Positions 1 through 9,535 of a stretch of DNA of 64,000 nt are shown here, piece by piece. Numbering within the stretch: position 1 is the stretch's first letter; every line of letters begins with the position of its first letter. The notes under the pieces are model-generated. The model was not told the DNA's origin, made no database searches, and worked only from the letters and a program-made list of their open reading frames with translations. The translations under genes were made by a program, and so were the position numbers. The DNA comes from Sphingobacterium sp. UBA2700 (GTDB lineage: Bacteria > Bacteroidota > Bacteroidia > Sphingobacteriales > Sphingobacteriaceae): assembly GCA_002354335.1 (NCBI GenBank), contig DELI01000027.1, positions 137,331-201,330 of the forward strand. The letters are read 5' to 3'.

Positions 1-1358
1 TACCAGCGCTTTCTCAGGCTAGTCTAGCGAATCCGCAGTTCAACGTAGAGAATGAAGACTTTTTGTATGCTTCTGGAACCTTTACAACAGCAACTTCAAC
101 AACTCAAACAACCAATACGGACGTTAAGATTACATTTAAGCATGCCATGGCTATGGTGGGTTTTTCAGTAAACTTATCAAGTTTTAATGGTAAAGTAAAT
201 CACGCCGCTTATCTTGGAAATGCTACACCACGCCCCTATATTCGCGTTGCGGCAAATACGCTTAAAAAAGGAGTCTTTAATTTGAAAAATGGAGCGTTTT
301 CGCAAAAGGAGTTAATAGCGACATCCGTTAATGCTGTAGCACGCAACAATTACGCGTTTACACCATCATATCCGAATACCTCGTATCAAGGCTTCTTTTT
401 CACCGTTCCTGATGGCGATTTGGACTATATCAGTAATTTTAATACCAGCATAGAAACCTGGACAATTTTAGACCGGCCATCGGCTCCTAAAGTGTTCAAT
501 AAAACCTATACGCATAAGGTAAGATCGGGACGCGGAAAATACACCAGCATTTCAATTTATGCGCTCGATAATGGTATAGCAGTACCTTCTTCCAATGGAA
601 ATACGAATTGGTCAAGAGGAGATGTTTATTACGATGATTCACAGGGCTTCGCCGGCAACGAAGGTCTAACTAGATTCCAACATAGAAACCATGAGGCATC
701 TATGACCTATCAAAGCACGTTCTTGCCTTATGGTGTTACTTCTCCTGTTGCATCTTATGGAGAATCAGTCGCAAAATATGGTAGCACCTATTATAGGTTT
801 AATAATCTTTATCCGCTTAAGGGAGTGATAGAGAATTATTCAGGGAATCCATGCCAAAGCTTATCACCGGGCGGCAGCGTCTTGAACGACAAGTGGCGTT
901 ATCCAACAGTCGCGCAGGGTAGAGCGCTAGCACAATATATCAACGATTATGCCAGCACTGGACGCATAAGCCATACATTTAATGAAGCAACAAAATCGAT
1001 CGTGCTTACCGTGAACACGAACGGCCAATCGTCACCAGACCAATGGTCGGAGCGTCTTTCTTTTGAAATGAAAGGCTACGCAGCTTATAATTCCACAACT
1101 AACACCCATAGCATTGCTCAACCTACTGTAACTTCAACAGCTCAATCCGGCTCAGTCTATATTTGGTTATCTCCGGTGTCGGGCGTTACTGGACATAGGG
1201 CATACCTCGAATTGAAAGTTAATTCTGCAGCGAGTCCTAAGTTTAGCGCAAAAATTTATCGTAATGATATCTCATCACCTTCAGGAATAGATTATCCAAT
1301 TCCAAGTACATTTACAACAGATGACGGTTTAATTGTGCGATGCGTAAGAAATTACTAG
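1..1358 (+). CDS. Fimbrillin-like surface protein, 3' part (cut by the window edge)
   Basis: The reading frame is open to the left edge from base 3, so the true start lies upstream; the first start-like codon inside is a TTG at 63, which is unlikely to be real. The stretch DVKITFKHAMAMVGFSV near the visible N-terminus resembles the conserved strand of Bacteroidota fimbrillin-like proteins (usually an ITFKHA.. motif). Further on, WRYPTVAQGRA followed by a Gly-rich beta-type tail recalls the FISUMP (Fibrobacter succinogenes major paralogous) domain seen in some surface proteins. The composition is rich in Ser, Thr, Asn and Tyr, as expected for an exported beta protein. The signal or lipobox is out of view. 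Role: probably a pilus or surface adhesin subunit; the family call is by motif only. A terminator follows about 70 bp downstream. Confidence 0.6.
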   Translation, partial: PALSQASLANPQFNVENEDFLYASGTFTTATSTTQTTNTDVKITFKHAMAMVGFSVNLSSFNGKVNHAAYLGNATPRPYIRVAANTLKKGVFNLKNGAFSQKELIATSVNAVARNNYAFTPSYPNTSYQGFFFTVPDGDLDYISNFNTSIETWTILDRPSAPKVFNKTYTHKVRSGRGKYTSISIYALDNGIAVPSSNGNTNWSRGDVYYDDSQGFAGNEGLTRFQHRNHEASMTYQSTFLPYGVTSPVASYGESVAKYGSTYYRFNNLYPLKGVIENYSGNPCQSLSPGGSVLNDKWRYPTVAQGRALAQYINDYASTGRISHTFNEATKSIVLTVNTNGQSSPDQWSERLSFEMKGYAAYNSTTNTHSIAQPTVTSTAQSGSVYIWLSPVSGVTGHRAYLELKVNSAASPKFSAKIYRNDISSPSGIDYPIPSTFTTDDGLIVRCVRNY

Positions 1359-1424
1359 TCTAAATCGATATTCATAATAACGTTGTTCATGGTCGCGAGA
1401 AAAATCATGTGCGAAAAGAGTAAG

Positions 1425-1449
1425 AAGCTACCCGATTGGGTAGCTTTTT
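1425..1449 (+). terminator. Rho-independent terminator after fimbrillin-like gene
   Basis: Perfect 9-bp stem (AAGCTACCC / GGGTAGCTT) with a GATT loop and a run of T at the end, 66 bp after the stop codon of the upstream gene. Confidence 0.8.
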
Positions 1450-1570
1450 ATGCTTATTAACTATTTGGTATTCTTATTGTTGCAAGGAAATGGTTTGCGT
1501 AATTTTAATCTGCTCTTTAGAACATGAACGTAGCATGATGAAGACTTCGGCGAGTCACAACTCATTTACT

Positions 1571-1652
1571 CCCCTTTTACAACCCTTTCATACCCAATTG
1601 AGAGCGGTTCTGATTGGGTTATACATTGGGTTTGAAAGGGCTTTGAAAGGGG
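1571..1652. repeat. Imperfect inverted repeat, CCCCTTT..CATACCC type
   Basis: The left arm (1571 onward) and the reverse complement of the right arm (ending at 1652) both read CCCCTTT, a short spacer, CCCTTTCA, A/T, ACCCAAT. The arms meet around a GC-containing centre near 1600. A related but different hairpin lies at 58240-58314 and a degraded, less symmetrical one near 23690-23760, so this appears to be a dispersed intergenic family. Confidence 0.6.
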
Positions 1653-1709
1653 ATTATACTATTGAAGTCTGCTCGAAAAATTATTTTAGTTAAAAAGTGT
1701 TAAGACGGG

Positions 1710-1738
1710 TTGACGTATTTAATCCTATAGTATATTTG
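1710..1738 (+). promoter_or_regulatory. Bacteroidota-type promoter (TTG-N18-TATATTTG)
   Basis: A TTG at 1710-1712 and TATATTTG at 1731-1738, separated by 18 bp, match the Bacteroidota -33/-7 consensus (TTTG, TAnnTTTG). Transcription would begin around 1745, almost on top of the ATG at 1747. Confidence 0.6.
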
Positions 1739-1746
1739 GCGTCGAT

Positions 1747-2154
1747 ATGAGAGCGATAATCACACTTATTCTTTTCTTTTTCTTTCTCCTGATCCGGAGT
1801 GGAAATAGTCATGAGGTAATGAGCGACTCCTATCGTCCTGCAACCAGTTTCATGCAACATCATGATGCGCAGGATTTGAAAGTAAAATCACAAACTTCCA
1901 CGCAGCAGCAGATTAGTTCTTCGAAATCCAACACACATCAGGGCTCTGATGAACATCATGTTTTGGGCGATGAGAATGAAGACAGCTATAGTCTTACCGA
2001 TCTTCAGTTGCAGATGGCGATGTTTGCCAGCTTAGTTTGTTTTACTTTTATTGTTTTTCAGTTCGGCCGTAAACCCGATGTCTTACCTCGGACATCGTTC
2101 AGTCTGAACTATAATACCCCCCTATATCTTACCAAGCGTAGCTTATTGATTTAA
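1747..2154 (+). CDS. Small membrane protein upstream of the RND efflux genes, unknown function
   Basis: This 135-residue protein belongs to no family I recognise. It starts with a very hydrophobic N-terminal segment (residues 2-18, Leu/Phe-rich) that looks like a signal peptide. A hydrophilic Ser/Gln/His-rich middle follows (His-His clusters around residues 38-39 and 70-71), then a second hydrophobic segment (about residues 89-105) and a short tail. The His-rich middle could bind metal, which would fit an efflux operon, but that is inference. The RND adaptor starts 171 bp downstream on the same strand, so cotranscription is plausible but unproven. The start lies only a few bases after the predicted transcription start, so the mRNA may be nearly leaderless. 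Confidence 0.55.
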   Translation: MRAIITLILFFFFLLIRSGNSHEVMSDSYRPATSFMQHHDAQDLKVKSQTSTQQQISSSKSNTHQGSDEHHVLGDENEDSYSLTDLQLQMAMFASLVCFTFIVFQFGRKPDVLPRTSFSLNYNTPLYLTKRSLLI

Positions 2155-2325
2155 GCTCGACGATTTCCGTTTTTCTGCAATTTCTTCTGCCGGAATGGGA
2201 ATGGTATGCTTTAAAATACCCTCATTTATTTGGATAAGCTAATTTCAGGACGGAAATCAACCCTATATGAAAGCAATTCTGCTTTCTAAAATCAAAATTA
2301 GTTTACCCCCTATATTGTTTTTAAA

Positions 2326-3408
2326 ATGAAGAGAGTATTGATGCTCATGGGCTTGGCGGCAACGTTAGGTCAAGTCGCTTGTTCCCACAAGAAAGAGGAA
2401 CACAAAGATGAAGAGAAGTTTACCGTGACTTCTGCTATGATGATGGACACTTGCTTTACCAAGGAGTATGTGTCGCAGATTAAATCTGTGCGGAACATTG
2501 AAATTCGCGCGCTAGAAAAAGGTTATCTGGAACAGATTTATGTGGATGAAGGGCAGTCGGTTCGCAAAGGGCAATTGTTGTTCCGTATTATGCCTAGAAT
2601 GTATGAAGCGGAATACAAAAAGGCGATGGCTGAAGTAGATTTGGCCTCTATTGAGATGGAAAACACAAGGAATTTGGCCGAAAAGAATGTTGTCTCGCCA
2701 AATGAGTTAGCCATGTCTAAAGCGAAATTAGAGAAAGCGAAGGCTGAGTCGGCGATTGCTAAACTTCACCTTTCCTTTACGGAAGTACGCGCGCCGTTCG
2801 ATGGTACAATCGACCGTATACCATTGAAATTAGGAAGCCTGGTGGATGAGGGCGAGTTGCTCACCAGTCTTTCCGACAACAGCCAGATGTTTGCTTATTT
2901 CAATGTTTCCGAACCGGAGTACCTCGATTATCAGCAGCATGTAGCCGACCGCGGCGATCGCCATGTTTCTTTGCTGTTAGCAAATAATCAGCCTTTAGAT
3001 GCAAAAGGTGTTGTCGAAACTATTGAAGGTGAGTTCGATAGCGAGACCGGGAATATTGCTTTCCGTGCGCGATTCCCCAATCCGAATAAGTTGTTGCGGA
3101 ACGGCGAAACAGGAAAAGTGCAGATGACGGTGCCTATGAAGAATGCGATGATCATTCCTCAGAAGGCGACCTATGAATTGCAGGACAAGAAGTATGTGTA
3201 TTTGGTGGATAAACAGGGCAAAGTCATGTCCAAGCAAATCAAGATTGGTTCGAGTCTGCAAGATTTATATGTGGTTAGCGCTGGGCTTTCTGCCAATGAT
3301 CAGTTTCTCTTAGAAGGCATTCAGAAAGTGAATGATGACGATCAGATTAAATTCTCAGTTGTTCGTCCGCATGATGCGATTTCGAATTTGAAGTTAAAAA
3401 CCGAATAA
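2326..3408 (+). CDS. RND efflux periplasmic adaptor (membrane fusion protein)
   Basis: This 360-residue protein is the AcrA/MexA-type adaptor that links the inner-membrane pump to the outer-membrane channel. It opens with a lipoprotein-like signal ending near Cys19 (QVACSHKKEE). A first barrel/lipoyl half follows (residues 55-85, ALEKGYLEQIYVDEGQSV), then a shortish coiled-coil hairpin rich in Ala/Lys/Glu (about 95-145), the second lipoyl half (VRAPFDGTIDRIPLKLGSLV, about 156-175), and beta-barrel and membrane-proximal domains. Length and order fit the family. The pump gene starts 22 bp downstream and the channel gene overlaps the pump, so the three form one operon. Substrate cannot be read from the sequence. 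Confidence 0.93.
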   Translation: MKRVLMLMGLAATLGQVACSHKKEEHKDEEKFTVTSAMMMDTCFTKEYVSQIKSVRNIEIRALEKGYLEQIYVDEGQSVRKGQLLFRIMPRMYEAEYKKAMAEVDLASIEMENTRNLAEKNVVSPNELAMSKAKLEKAKAESAIAKLHLSFTEVRAPFDGTIDRIPLKLGSLVDEGELLTSLSDNSQMFAYFNVSEPEYLDYQQHVADRGDRHVSLLLANNQPLDAKGVVETIEGEFDSETGNIAFRARFPNPNKLLRNGETGKVQMTVPMKNAMIIPQKATYELQDKKYVYLVDKQGKVMSKQIKIGSSLQDLYVVSAGLSANDQFLLEGIQKVNDDDQIKFSVVRPHDAISNLKLKTE

Positions 3409-3430
3409 TCCATCGTAATACGAAGACAGT

Positions 3431-6400
3431 ATGTTTACTAGATTTATAAATAGACCGGTATTATCGATCGTTATATCGCTTATTATCGTGTTCTTAGGGG
3501 TGCTTGCGATGACCCAACTTCCGGTTACTCAATTTCCTTCAATTTCTCCACCGAAGGTGACTATTACCGCGGAATATCCTGGAGCGAATGGCGAATTGAT
3601 GATCAAATCGGTTATCATTCCTTTGGAACGCGCGATCAACGGGGTGCCGGGGATGAAATACATGACCTCGGATGCCGGAAATGACGGGGAGGCCAGTATT
3701 CAGGTGGTCTTTAACTTGGGGACGGATCCGAATCAGGCATCGTTAAATGTGCAGAATAGGGTGGCCTCGGTCGTGAATAAGCTTCCGCCAATCGTTGTTC
3801 GTGAGGGGGTGAAGATTACGCGTGAGGAGTCGAACATGTTGATGTATATTAACTTATATTCTGAAGAGGAGAGCCTAGGCGGCAATTTTATGTATAACTA
3901 CGCCGATATCAATATCATGTCGGAGTTGAAGCGTGTGAATGGGGTCGGTGTGGCTGACATCTTGGGTAACCGGGAATATGCGATGCGTATTTGGTTAAAG
4001 CCCGACCGGATGACCGCCTATAAGATTTCTGCAGAGGAAGTCATGAAGGCGCTAGAAGAGCAAAGTTTAGAAGCTTCGCCGGGTCGTGCGGGGGAGTCCT
4101 CAGGTATCAAATCGCAATCCTTTGAATATGTATTGAAATATTCCGGACGCTTCACGACGGAGGCGGAATACGGGAATATTGTTTTACGAGCGAGTCCGAA
4201 CGGCGAATTGTTGCGTTTGAAAGATGTTGCCGATGTGCATTTTGGTTCAGCTATGTACGATATCTACTCGACCTTAGATGGTAAGCCTTCCGCGGCGATT
4301 GTATTAAAACAATCTTACGGTAGTAATGCTTCGCAGGTTATCAAAGACGTAAAAGCAAAAATGGAAGAGCTGAAAGGTTCCTTTCCAAAAGGATTGAAAT
4401 ATGAAATTTCTTACGACGTATCTAAATTTTTGGATGCCTCAATCGAGAAAGTGATCCACACCTTAGTTGAAGCATTTATATTGGTTGCCATCGTAGTATT
4501 CCTTTTCTTGGGAGATTGGCGATCGACATTGATTCCAGCGATGGCCGTCCCGGTTTCCTTAGTGGGATCGTTTATGTTTATGCAGTTCTTTGGCATTACC
4601 ATCAACCTGATTACCCTGTTTGCATTGGTGCTTGCCATCGGGGTAGTGGTTGATGATGCCATCGTCGTCATCGAGGCCGTCCATAAAAAGATGGAGGAGG
4701 ATCATATTTCAGCGTATAAGGCGACGAAACGGGCAATGGGCGAAATCGCTGGGGCTATCATTGCAATTACATTTTTGATGGCAGCGGTATTTATTCCTGT
4801 CGCTTTTATGTCCGGACCTGTCGGCATTTTCTATCGTCAGTTCTCTATTACGATGGCGACATCGATTATACTTTCCGGTATCGTCGCATTGACATTAACG
4901 CCAGCCCTTTGTGCAATCTTATTGAAGAATAATCATGGGAAACCGAAGAAGAAATCCGTCGTTGACAAGTTCTTAGACTCTTTCAATCGTGGGTTTGATA
5001 AGATGTCGAACCGCTATATCGCGATCCTTCAAAAGATTGTGAACAAGCGTGCGCTGACCTTTATGATATTGACAGGTTTTTGTATTGGAGTTTATTTCTT
5101 GAATAACAGTGTTCCTTCAGGTTTTATTCCTAATGAGGATCAGGGGATGATCTATGCCATTATCCAAACCCCTCCGGGTTCGACTTTGGAGCGCACAAAT
5201 GCGGTTGCAAGAAGATTGCAGGAAGAGTCAGAGCATATAGACGGTGTGTCTTCAGTTTCTTCCCTAGCAGGCTATGAGATTCTCACAGAGGGTACAGGCG
5301 CGAATACGGGTACCTGTTTGATCAATTTGAAGGATTGGAACGAGCGTAAGGAATCGGCGACCGAGATTATCGAACAGTTGGAAGAAGTAGCGAAGGAAAT
5401 TCCGGGCGCTACGATTGAGTTCTTTGGTCCACCGGCAGTTCCGGGCTATGGTGCTGCCGGAGGTTTTGAATTGCGCCTATTGGACAAGAATGGTTCAAAC
5501 GATTTCAAAAGGATGGAAGAGGTGAGCAAAGATTTCGTCAAAGAATTGAGCAAACGCCCTGAATTGGCGTCGGTATTTACATTCTACAGTGCTTCCTTCC
5601 CGCAATATATGCTACGAATCGATAATGATATTGCGCAGCAAAAAGGAGTCTCTATCGACAATGCAATGAATACGCTTTCGACTTTGGTCGGTAGTAACTA
5701 CGAAACCAACTTCATCAAATACGACCGACAGTATAAGGTTATGGTGCAGGCGCTGCCGCAATACCGGGCATTACCGGAGGATATTTTGAAGCTGTATGTG
5801 AAGAATGATCAGGGTGAAATGGTTCCGTTTTCTGCTTTCATGCATATGGAGCGCGTTTATGGTCTATCAGAGATTACGCGCCATAATATGTATATGGCTT
5901 CGGAGATTTCGGGTTCGCCGGCACAAGGTTATAGTAGCGGCCAGGCGATCCAGGTGATCAATGAAGTGGCGGCTAAATCGCTTCCGAAGGGTTATGGTAT
6001 TGATTGGGCTGGTATATCGAAGGATGAGGTATCTCGAGGAAATGAAGCCATCTATATTTTCTTGATCTGTTTGGGTTTCGTGTACCTGATTCTGGCCGCA
6101 CAATATGAGAGTTTTATCTTGCCGTTTTCGGTCATCCTATCCTTGCCTGTAGGGATATTCGGGGCCTATCTACTGTTGCAGCTATTGGGCTTGGAGAACA
6201 ACATCTATGCGCAGGTGGCGCTGGTGATGTTGATTGGTCTACTGGGTAAGAATGCGGTATTGATTGTTGAATTTGCGGCGCAGAAGCATGCCGAGGGGAT
6301 GACGGTTTTAGAATCGGCAATGGAAGGGGCAAGAGTTCGTTTTCGACCAATTTTGATGACATCCTTTGCCTTCATCGCGGGTCTAATACCCTTGGTGATG

Positions 6401-6595
6401 GCGACTGGTCCTGGGGCTATCGGTAACCGTACAATTGGTACGGCTGCTGCGGGCGGTATGCTATTCGGGACCGTATTTGGCGTGCTGATTATTCCGGGCT
6501 TGTATTTCATCTTTGGAACCATCGCATTTAAAAGAAAGCTAATCAAACAGGAAGAAGAAGGACCATTAACAGAAGAGATTTATGACAACAAATAA
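3431..6595 (+). CDS. RND family efflux transporter, inner-membrane pump (HAE1/AcrB type)
   Basis: 1054 residues, the usual length for a proton-driven hydrophobe/amphiphile exporter of the HAE1 family. It starts with the typical MFTRFINRPVLSIVISLII first helix and has the two-fold repeat of one helix, a large periplasmic loop, then a bundle of helices. The proton-relay residues are in the expected places: Asp408-Asp409 in the GVVVDDAIVVIEA helix 4, and Lys940 in GKNAVLIVEFAA of helix 10, matching AcrB numbering almost exactly. Genes for the adaptor (upstream) and the channel (overlapping by 14 bp at the 3' end) complete a tripartite pump. Likely substrates are drugs, detergents or similar; specificity cannot be inferred. 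Confidence 0.96.
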   Translation: MFTRFINRPVLSIVISLIIVFLGVLAMTQLPVTQFPSISPPKVTITAEYPGANGELMIKSVIIPLERAINGVPGMKYMTSDAGNDGEASIQVVFNLGTDPNQASLNVQNRVASVVNKLPPIVVREGVKITREESNMLMYINLYSEEESLGGNFMYNYADINIMSELKRVNGVGVADILGNREYAMRIWLKPDRMTAYKISAEEVMKALEEQSLEASPGRAGESSGIKSQSFEYVLKYSGRFTTEAEYGNIVLRASPNGELLRLKDVADVHFGSAMYDIYSTLDGKPSAAIVLKQSYGSNASQVIKDVKAKMEELKGSFPKGLKYEISYDVSKFLDASIEKVIHTLVEAFILVAIVVFLFLGDWRSTLIPAMAVPVSLVGSFMFMQFFGITINLITLFALVLAIGVVVDDAIVVIEAVHKKMEEDHISAYKATKRAMGEIAGAIIAITFLMAAVFIPVAFMSGPVGIFYRQFSITMATSIILSGIVALTLTPALCAILLKNNHGKPKKKSVVDKFLDSFNRGFDKMSNRYIAILQKIVNKRALTFMILTGFCIGVYFLNNSVPSGFIPNEDQGMIYAIIQTPPGSTLERTNAVARRLQEESEHIDGVSSVSSLAGYEILTEGTGANTGTCLINLKDWNERKESATEIIEQLEEVAKEIPGATIEFFGPPAVPGYGAAGGFELRLLDKNGSNDFKRMEEVSKDFVKELSKRPELASVFTFYSASFPQYMLRIDNDIAQQKGVSIDNAMNTLSTLVGSNYETNFIKYDRQYKVMVQALPQYRALPEDILKLYVKNDQGEMVPFSAFMHMERVYGLSEITRHNMYMASEISGSPAQGYSSGQAIQVINEVAAKSLPKGYGIDWAGISKDEVSRGNEAIYIFLICLGFVYLILAAQYESFILPFSVILSLPVGIFGAYLLLQLLGLENNIYAQVALVMLIGLLGKNAVLIVEFAAQKHAEGMTVLESAMEGARVRFRPILMTSFAFIAGLIPLVMATGPGAIGNRTIGTAAAGGMLFGTVFGVLIIPGLYFIFGTIAFKRKLIKQEEEGPLTEEIYDNK

Positions 6596-8039
6596 CTATT
6601 CCTGGAAAGGCTGGGCAGCGATTGCTGCCTGTGCGCTGTTGCTGGGTTCTTGTAAAGTACCGCAGGCGACCAAGGCAAAGGAAAACAAATATACACCTAA
6701 TTCATATGCAGGTGCTGCGGAGACGCTGCAGGCCGACAGTACGAATATTGGGAACCTAAGTTGGAAAACATTTTTCAACGACCCGCAGCTGGCATCATTG
6801 ATAGATACGGCACTAAAAAATAATCAGGAATTACGCATCACGCTGCAAGAGCTGGAGATTGCGAAGAACGATATTCTATTGCGCAAAGGTGCCTTAAAGC
6901 CAAAAGTCGATATCCGTGCGGGCGGTGGTATTGAAAAGGTAGGGCGCTATACCTCACAGGGAGCGGGCGACGCTAGCACCGAAATCAGGCCAGGTCATGA
7001 AATGCCCGATCCGTTAGGCGATTTAACGCTAGGCGCATATGCGAATTGGGAAATCGACGTCTGGAAGAAGTTGAAGGATGCGGAGCAAGCAGCCGTAAAT
7101 CGCTATTTAGCGTCGGTCGAAGGGAAAAATTTTGTGCTGAGCAGTTTGATCGCCGAGGTTGCCAACTCTTATTTTGAGCTTTTGGCATTAGATAATCAAT
7201 TGGAAATCATTCGTCAAAATATAAAGCTTCAGGAAAATGCGTTGGAGGTTGTAAAAATTCAGAAAGAATCAGCACGCGTAACGGAGTTGGCGGTTCAGAA
7301 ATTTACAGCGGAGGTCGCGAAGACCAAGGGGATGGAGTTTTCGACTTTACAGCAGATTAAAGAAACGGAGAATAGAATCAATTTTCTGTTGGGTCGATAT
7401 CCACAGTCAATTGAAAGAGATCAGAACAGTTTTGTGAATTTAGTGCCTGCAGCGGTTAAGACGGGTTTTCCCAGCCAGCTGTTGGGAAATCGTCCCGACA
7501 TTATGCAGGCGGAACATGAGCTTGCTGCAGCGAAGCTCGATGTGCAAGTGGCTCGCAAGGAGTTCTATCCTTCCATTGGTTTATCGGCGGGTGTGGGACT
7601 GCAGGCTTTTAAGCCATCATTCTTATTTAAGCTGCCGGAATCTTTATTGTACAATTTAGCCGGCGAATTGGCGGCGCCATTGATCAATAAGAATGCAATA
7701 ACAGCAGAATTCAACTCGGCAAATGCCCGACAGATTCAAGCCATCTATAATTACGAGCGGACGATTCTGAATGCTTATACGGAAGTTTCAACCCAGCTTT
7801 CGAATATTGATAATTTGGAGAAAGGCTTTGCATATAAAAGCCAGGAAGTTGCCGCATTAAATAAATCCATTGAAGTGTCGAACGACTTGTTTAAGTCGGC
7901 ACGAGCGGACTATTTAGAAGTGTTGACAACGCAACGCGAAGTATTGGAGGCAAAATTAGAGCTGTTGGAAACTAAAAAGCAACAGTTAAGCGCCGTCGTA
8001 AATGTGTACAAAGCATTGGGAGGCGGATGGAAACCATAG
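6582..8039 (+). CDS. Outer-membrane efflux channel (TolC/OprM/NodT family lipoprotein)
   Basis: 485 residues; outer-membrane factor of the tripartite RND pump. A signal with lipobox LLLGSC (Cys24) gives a lipid anchor as in OprM. Two tandem repeats of about 200 residues follow, each with long Ala/Gln/Glu-rich helices (for example NNQELRITLQELEIAKND and LGNRPDIMQAEHELAAAK). The second shows the common RPDI..AE motif of NodT-type proteins, and SARADYLEVLTTQREVLEA near the C-terminus is also typical. The start codon lies 14 bp inside the end of the pump gene, which implies translational coupling. The insert around residues 115-145 is Gly-rich and may belong to the membrane barrel strands. Confidence 0.94.
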   Translation: MTTNNYSWKGWAAIAACALLLGSCKVPQATKAKENKYTPNSYAGAAETLQADSTNIGNLSWKTFFNDPQLASLIDTALKNNQELRITLQELEIAKNDILLRKGALKPKVDIRAGGGIEKVGRYTSQGAGDASTEIRPGHEMPDPLGDLTLGAYANWEIDVWKKLKDAEQAAVNRYLASVEGKNFVLSSLIAEVANSYFELLALDNQLEIIRQNIKLQENALEVVKIQKESARVTELAVQKFTAEVAKTKGMEFSTLQQIKETENRINFLLGRYPQSIERDQNSFVNLVPAAVKTGFPSQLLGNRPDIMQAEHELAAAKLDVQVARKEFYPSIGLSAGVGLQAFKPSFLFKLPESLLYNLAGELAAPLINKNAITAEFNSANARQIQAIYNYERTILNAYTEVSTQLSNIDNLEKGFAYKSQEVAALNKSIEVSNDLFKSARADYLEVLTTQREVLEAKLELLETKKQQLSAVVNVYKALGGGWKP

Positions 8040-8236
8040 TTCATTATTTTTATTCAATATAGGGTTAGTACAGAGGGGCAGACGTGAGTTTGCTCCTTTG
8101 TCATTCTACAGCAGGGTTGACGATACGATGCGATTATCGTTGAAAATTTATTCGAGTGATTGAGCATATTTTCATTGAAAACCTATATTTTTAATAGCAC
8201 AAAAACTGAAGGCGAATTTCTTAAAATTCTATACTT

Positions 8237-8785
8237 ATGAATTTATTTATGTTAGTACTTGGCGGTAAGCCGGAAGGTCGATTTACGGAGCAGCACGATG
8301 TCTTTTTTGGTATTGCCGATAAGCTGAAAGACCTGGTGCCTTCGATGCATAATTTTTGGCCAGCGTTGGAGGGAAGAATGCATATAGATTCCTGGCGTAA
8401 GGTAACAAGAGTTGGAAATTATGAGGTTCGCATAGTGGATAAGTCTGCGTTTAAGGCGACAAATGATTTGAAGTTATTCTTTGTTAATCTGGGGGGTTAT
8501 AAGCCCAACGACATGGAAGAATATCATTACAAAACCCTGGTAGTAGCGAATGATTTGGCTGAGGCTAGCAAAATTGCAAAGGAGTCTATTTTCTACAAGC
8601 ATCATGAATCCTCGCATATTGATGATAAATATGGTATCGATGTAGATGACATTTATCAGATAGAGGATATGTTGCCGGCTGAATTTAAACAACAATATCA
8701 GCTGCAGTTTGAGATTGCAGAAGATGCAGAGGAGGATAGGCTGGAAGTTGGGTATTTGAAGATCAGCAAGTTGCTGGCTAGCTAA
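8237..8785 (+). CDS. DUF1543 domain protein
   Basis: 182 residues resembling the DUF1543 family of unknown function, recognised from the N-terminal MNLFMLVLGGKPEGRFTEQH followed by the HNFWP segment. The protein has no signal peptide or membrane segment, so it should be cytosolic. A second similar stretch (LFFVNLGGYKPNDMEEYH, about residues 80-97) suggests an internal duplication: both halves contain a hydrophobic strand, a Gly-Gly-x-x-Pro-type turn and an acidic/His-rich helix. It stands alone, with a 197-bp spacer upstream and a convergent neighbour 1 bp away. No function is known to me. Confidence 0.8.
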   Translation: MNLFMLVLGGKPEGRFTEQHDVFFGIADKLKDLVPSMHNFWPALEGRMHIDSWRKVTRVGNYEVRIVDKSAFKATNDLKLFFVNLGGYKPNDMEEYHYKTLVVANDLAEASKIAKESIFYKHHESSHIDDKYGIDVDDIYQIEDMLPAEFKQQYQLQFEIAEDAEEDRLEVGYLKISKLLAS

Positions 8786-8786
8786 A

Positions 8787-9437
8787 TTAATAGCCAGCCG
8801 AGAAATGCTTCTTGATAAATTGGTTGTTTTCTAGCTCGTCTACAATTGCTACTGCAACGTCTTCGACAGAGATGGTACTTTTGCCTTCATGATCGAATAC
8901 GGGATGTCCGATTGCCGTTCTATAGCTGCCTGTCCGTTTCCCCGGATTGCCAGGGTTCATTTCGATAGCAGGGCTGAAGAACGTCCAATCTAATTTATCC
9001 TCGCGTTCGACAAGGTCCAAATAATCCGCTGCTGCTAACGCGCCGGGTTTAATTTCGCCTGGAAACCCTGTCGTATCGACTAATCGCTCGTCGTTTTCGA
9101 CTTTTAAGCTTCCCGCACCACCTACCACGATCAGGCGTTTGATTCCAGCATCTTTGACAGCTTCGAGGATATTGCGCCCGCCGACCAGAAAATCATCATA
9201 AATATTCGGGTTGCCCCAGCCGGCATTATAAGCCGATATCACAGCGTCGTTCCCTTTTACTGCGCTCGCCAAACGCCCTTCATCATTCACGTCAACTTGA
9301 ACGGCTAAGACATGATCTTTGTTTTTTAATTCTTCTACGTCTCTCGCAATAGCGGTCACTTCGATGTTCCTGTCAACTAATTCCTTTAAAATATGAGATC
9401 CCACATAACCTGTGGCTCCAATTAATGCTACTTTCAT
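8787..9437 (-). CDS. NAD(P)-binding Rossmann protein, NmrA/atypical SDR type
   Basis: 216 residues. The N-terminus MKVALIGATGYVGSHI carries the G-x-x-G-x-x-G dinucleotide-binding motif at residues 7-13, followed by a typical beta-alpha-beta fold and IVVGGAGSLKV around residue 100. Length and motifs fit the small NAD(P)H-binding reductases often annotated as epimerase or YwnB/YhfK-like proteins. A canonical SDR YxxxK pair is not obvious: the ADYLDLV segment near 138 lacks a Lys four residues after its Tyr, so an oxidoreductase activity is not assured. It is convergent with the DUF1543 gene, separated by 1 bp, and shows no operon partner. Confidence 0.82.
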   Translation of the reverse strand: MKVALIGATGYVGSHILKELVDRNIEVTAIARDVEELKNKDHVLAVQVDVNDEGRLASAVKGNDAVISAYNAGWGNPNIYDDFLVGGRNILEAVKDAGIKRLIVVGGAGSLKVENDERLVDTTGFPGEIKPGALAAADYLDLVEREDKLDWTFFSPAIEMNPGNPGKRTGSYRTAIGHPVFDHEGKSTISVEDVAVAIVDELENNQFIKKHFSAGY

Positions 9438-9535
9438 ATGTATTTGCTTTTAGATAAAAATGCCTTGGCGAACTTCATCGGCCAAGGCATTTATACAACA
9501 ATTGATGTATGTTTTAGTTTGACCCGCTATGGCAC

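Larger units (their letters stand above)
1450..1746. other. Intergenic region: inverted repeat plus promoter
   Basis: No convincing gene. It holds the AC-rich inverted repeat at 1571-1652 and a good Bacteroidota promoter at 1710-1738. The short open frame at 1436-1693 runs through the terminator and the repeat and has no family features. Confidence 0.6.

Noticed and set aside
1436..1693. 85-codon open frame
   Set aside because: It starts inside a terminator and runs through the AC-rich repeat; no protein-like features.
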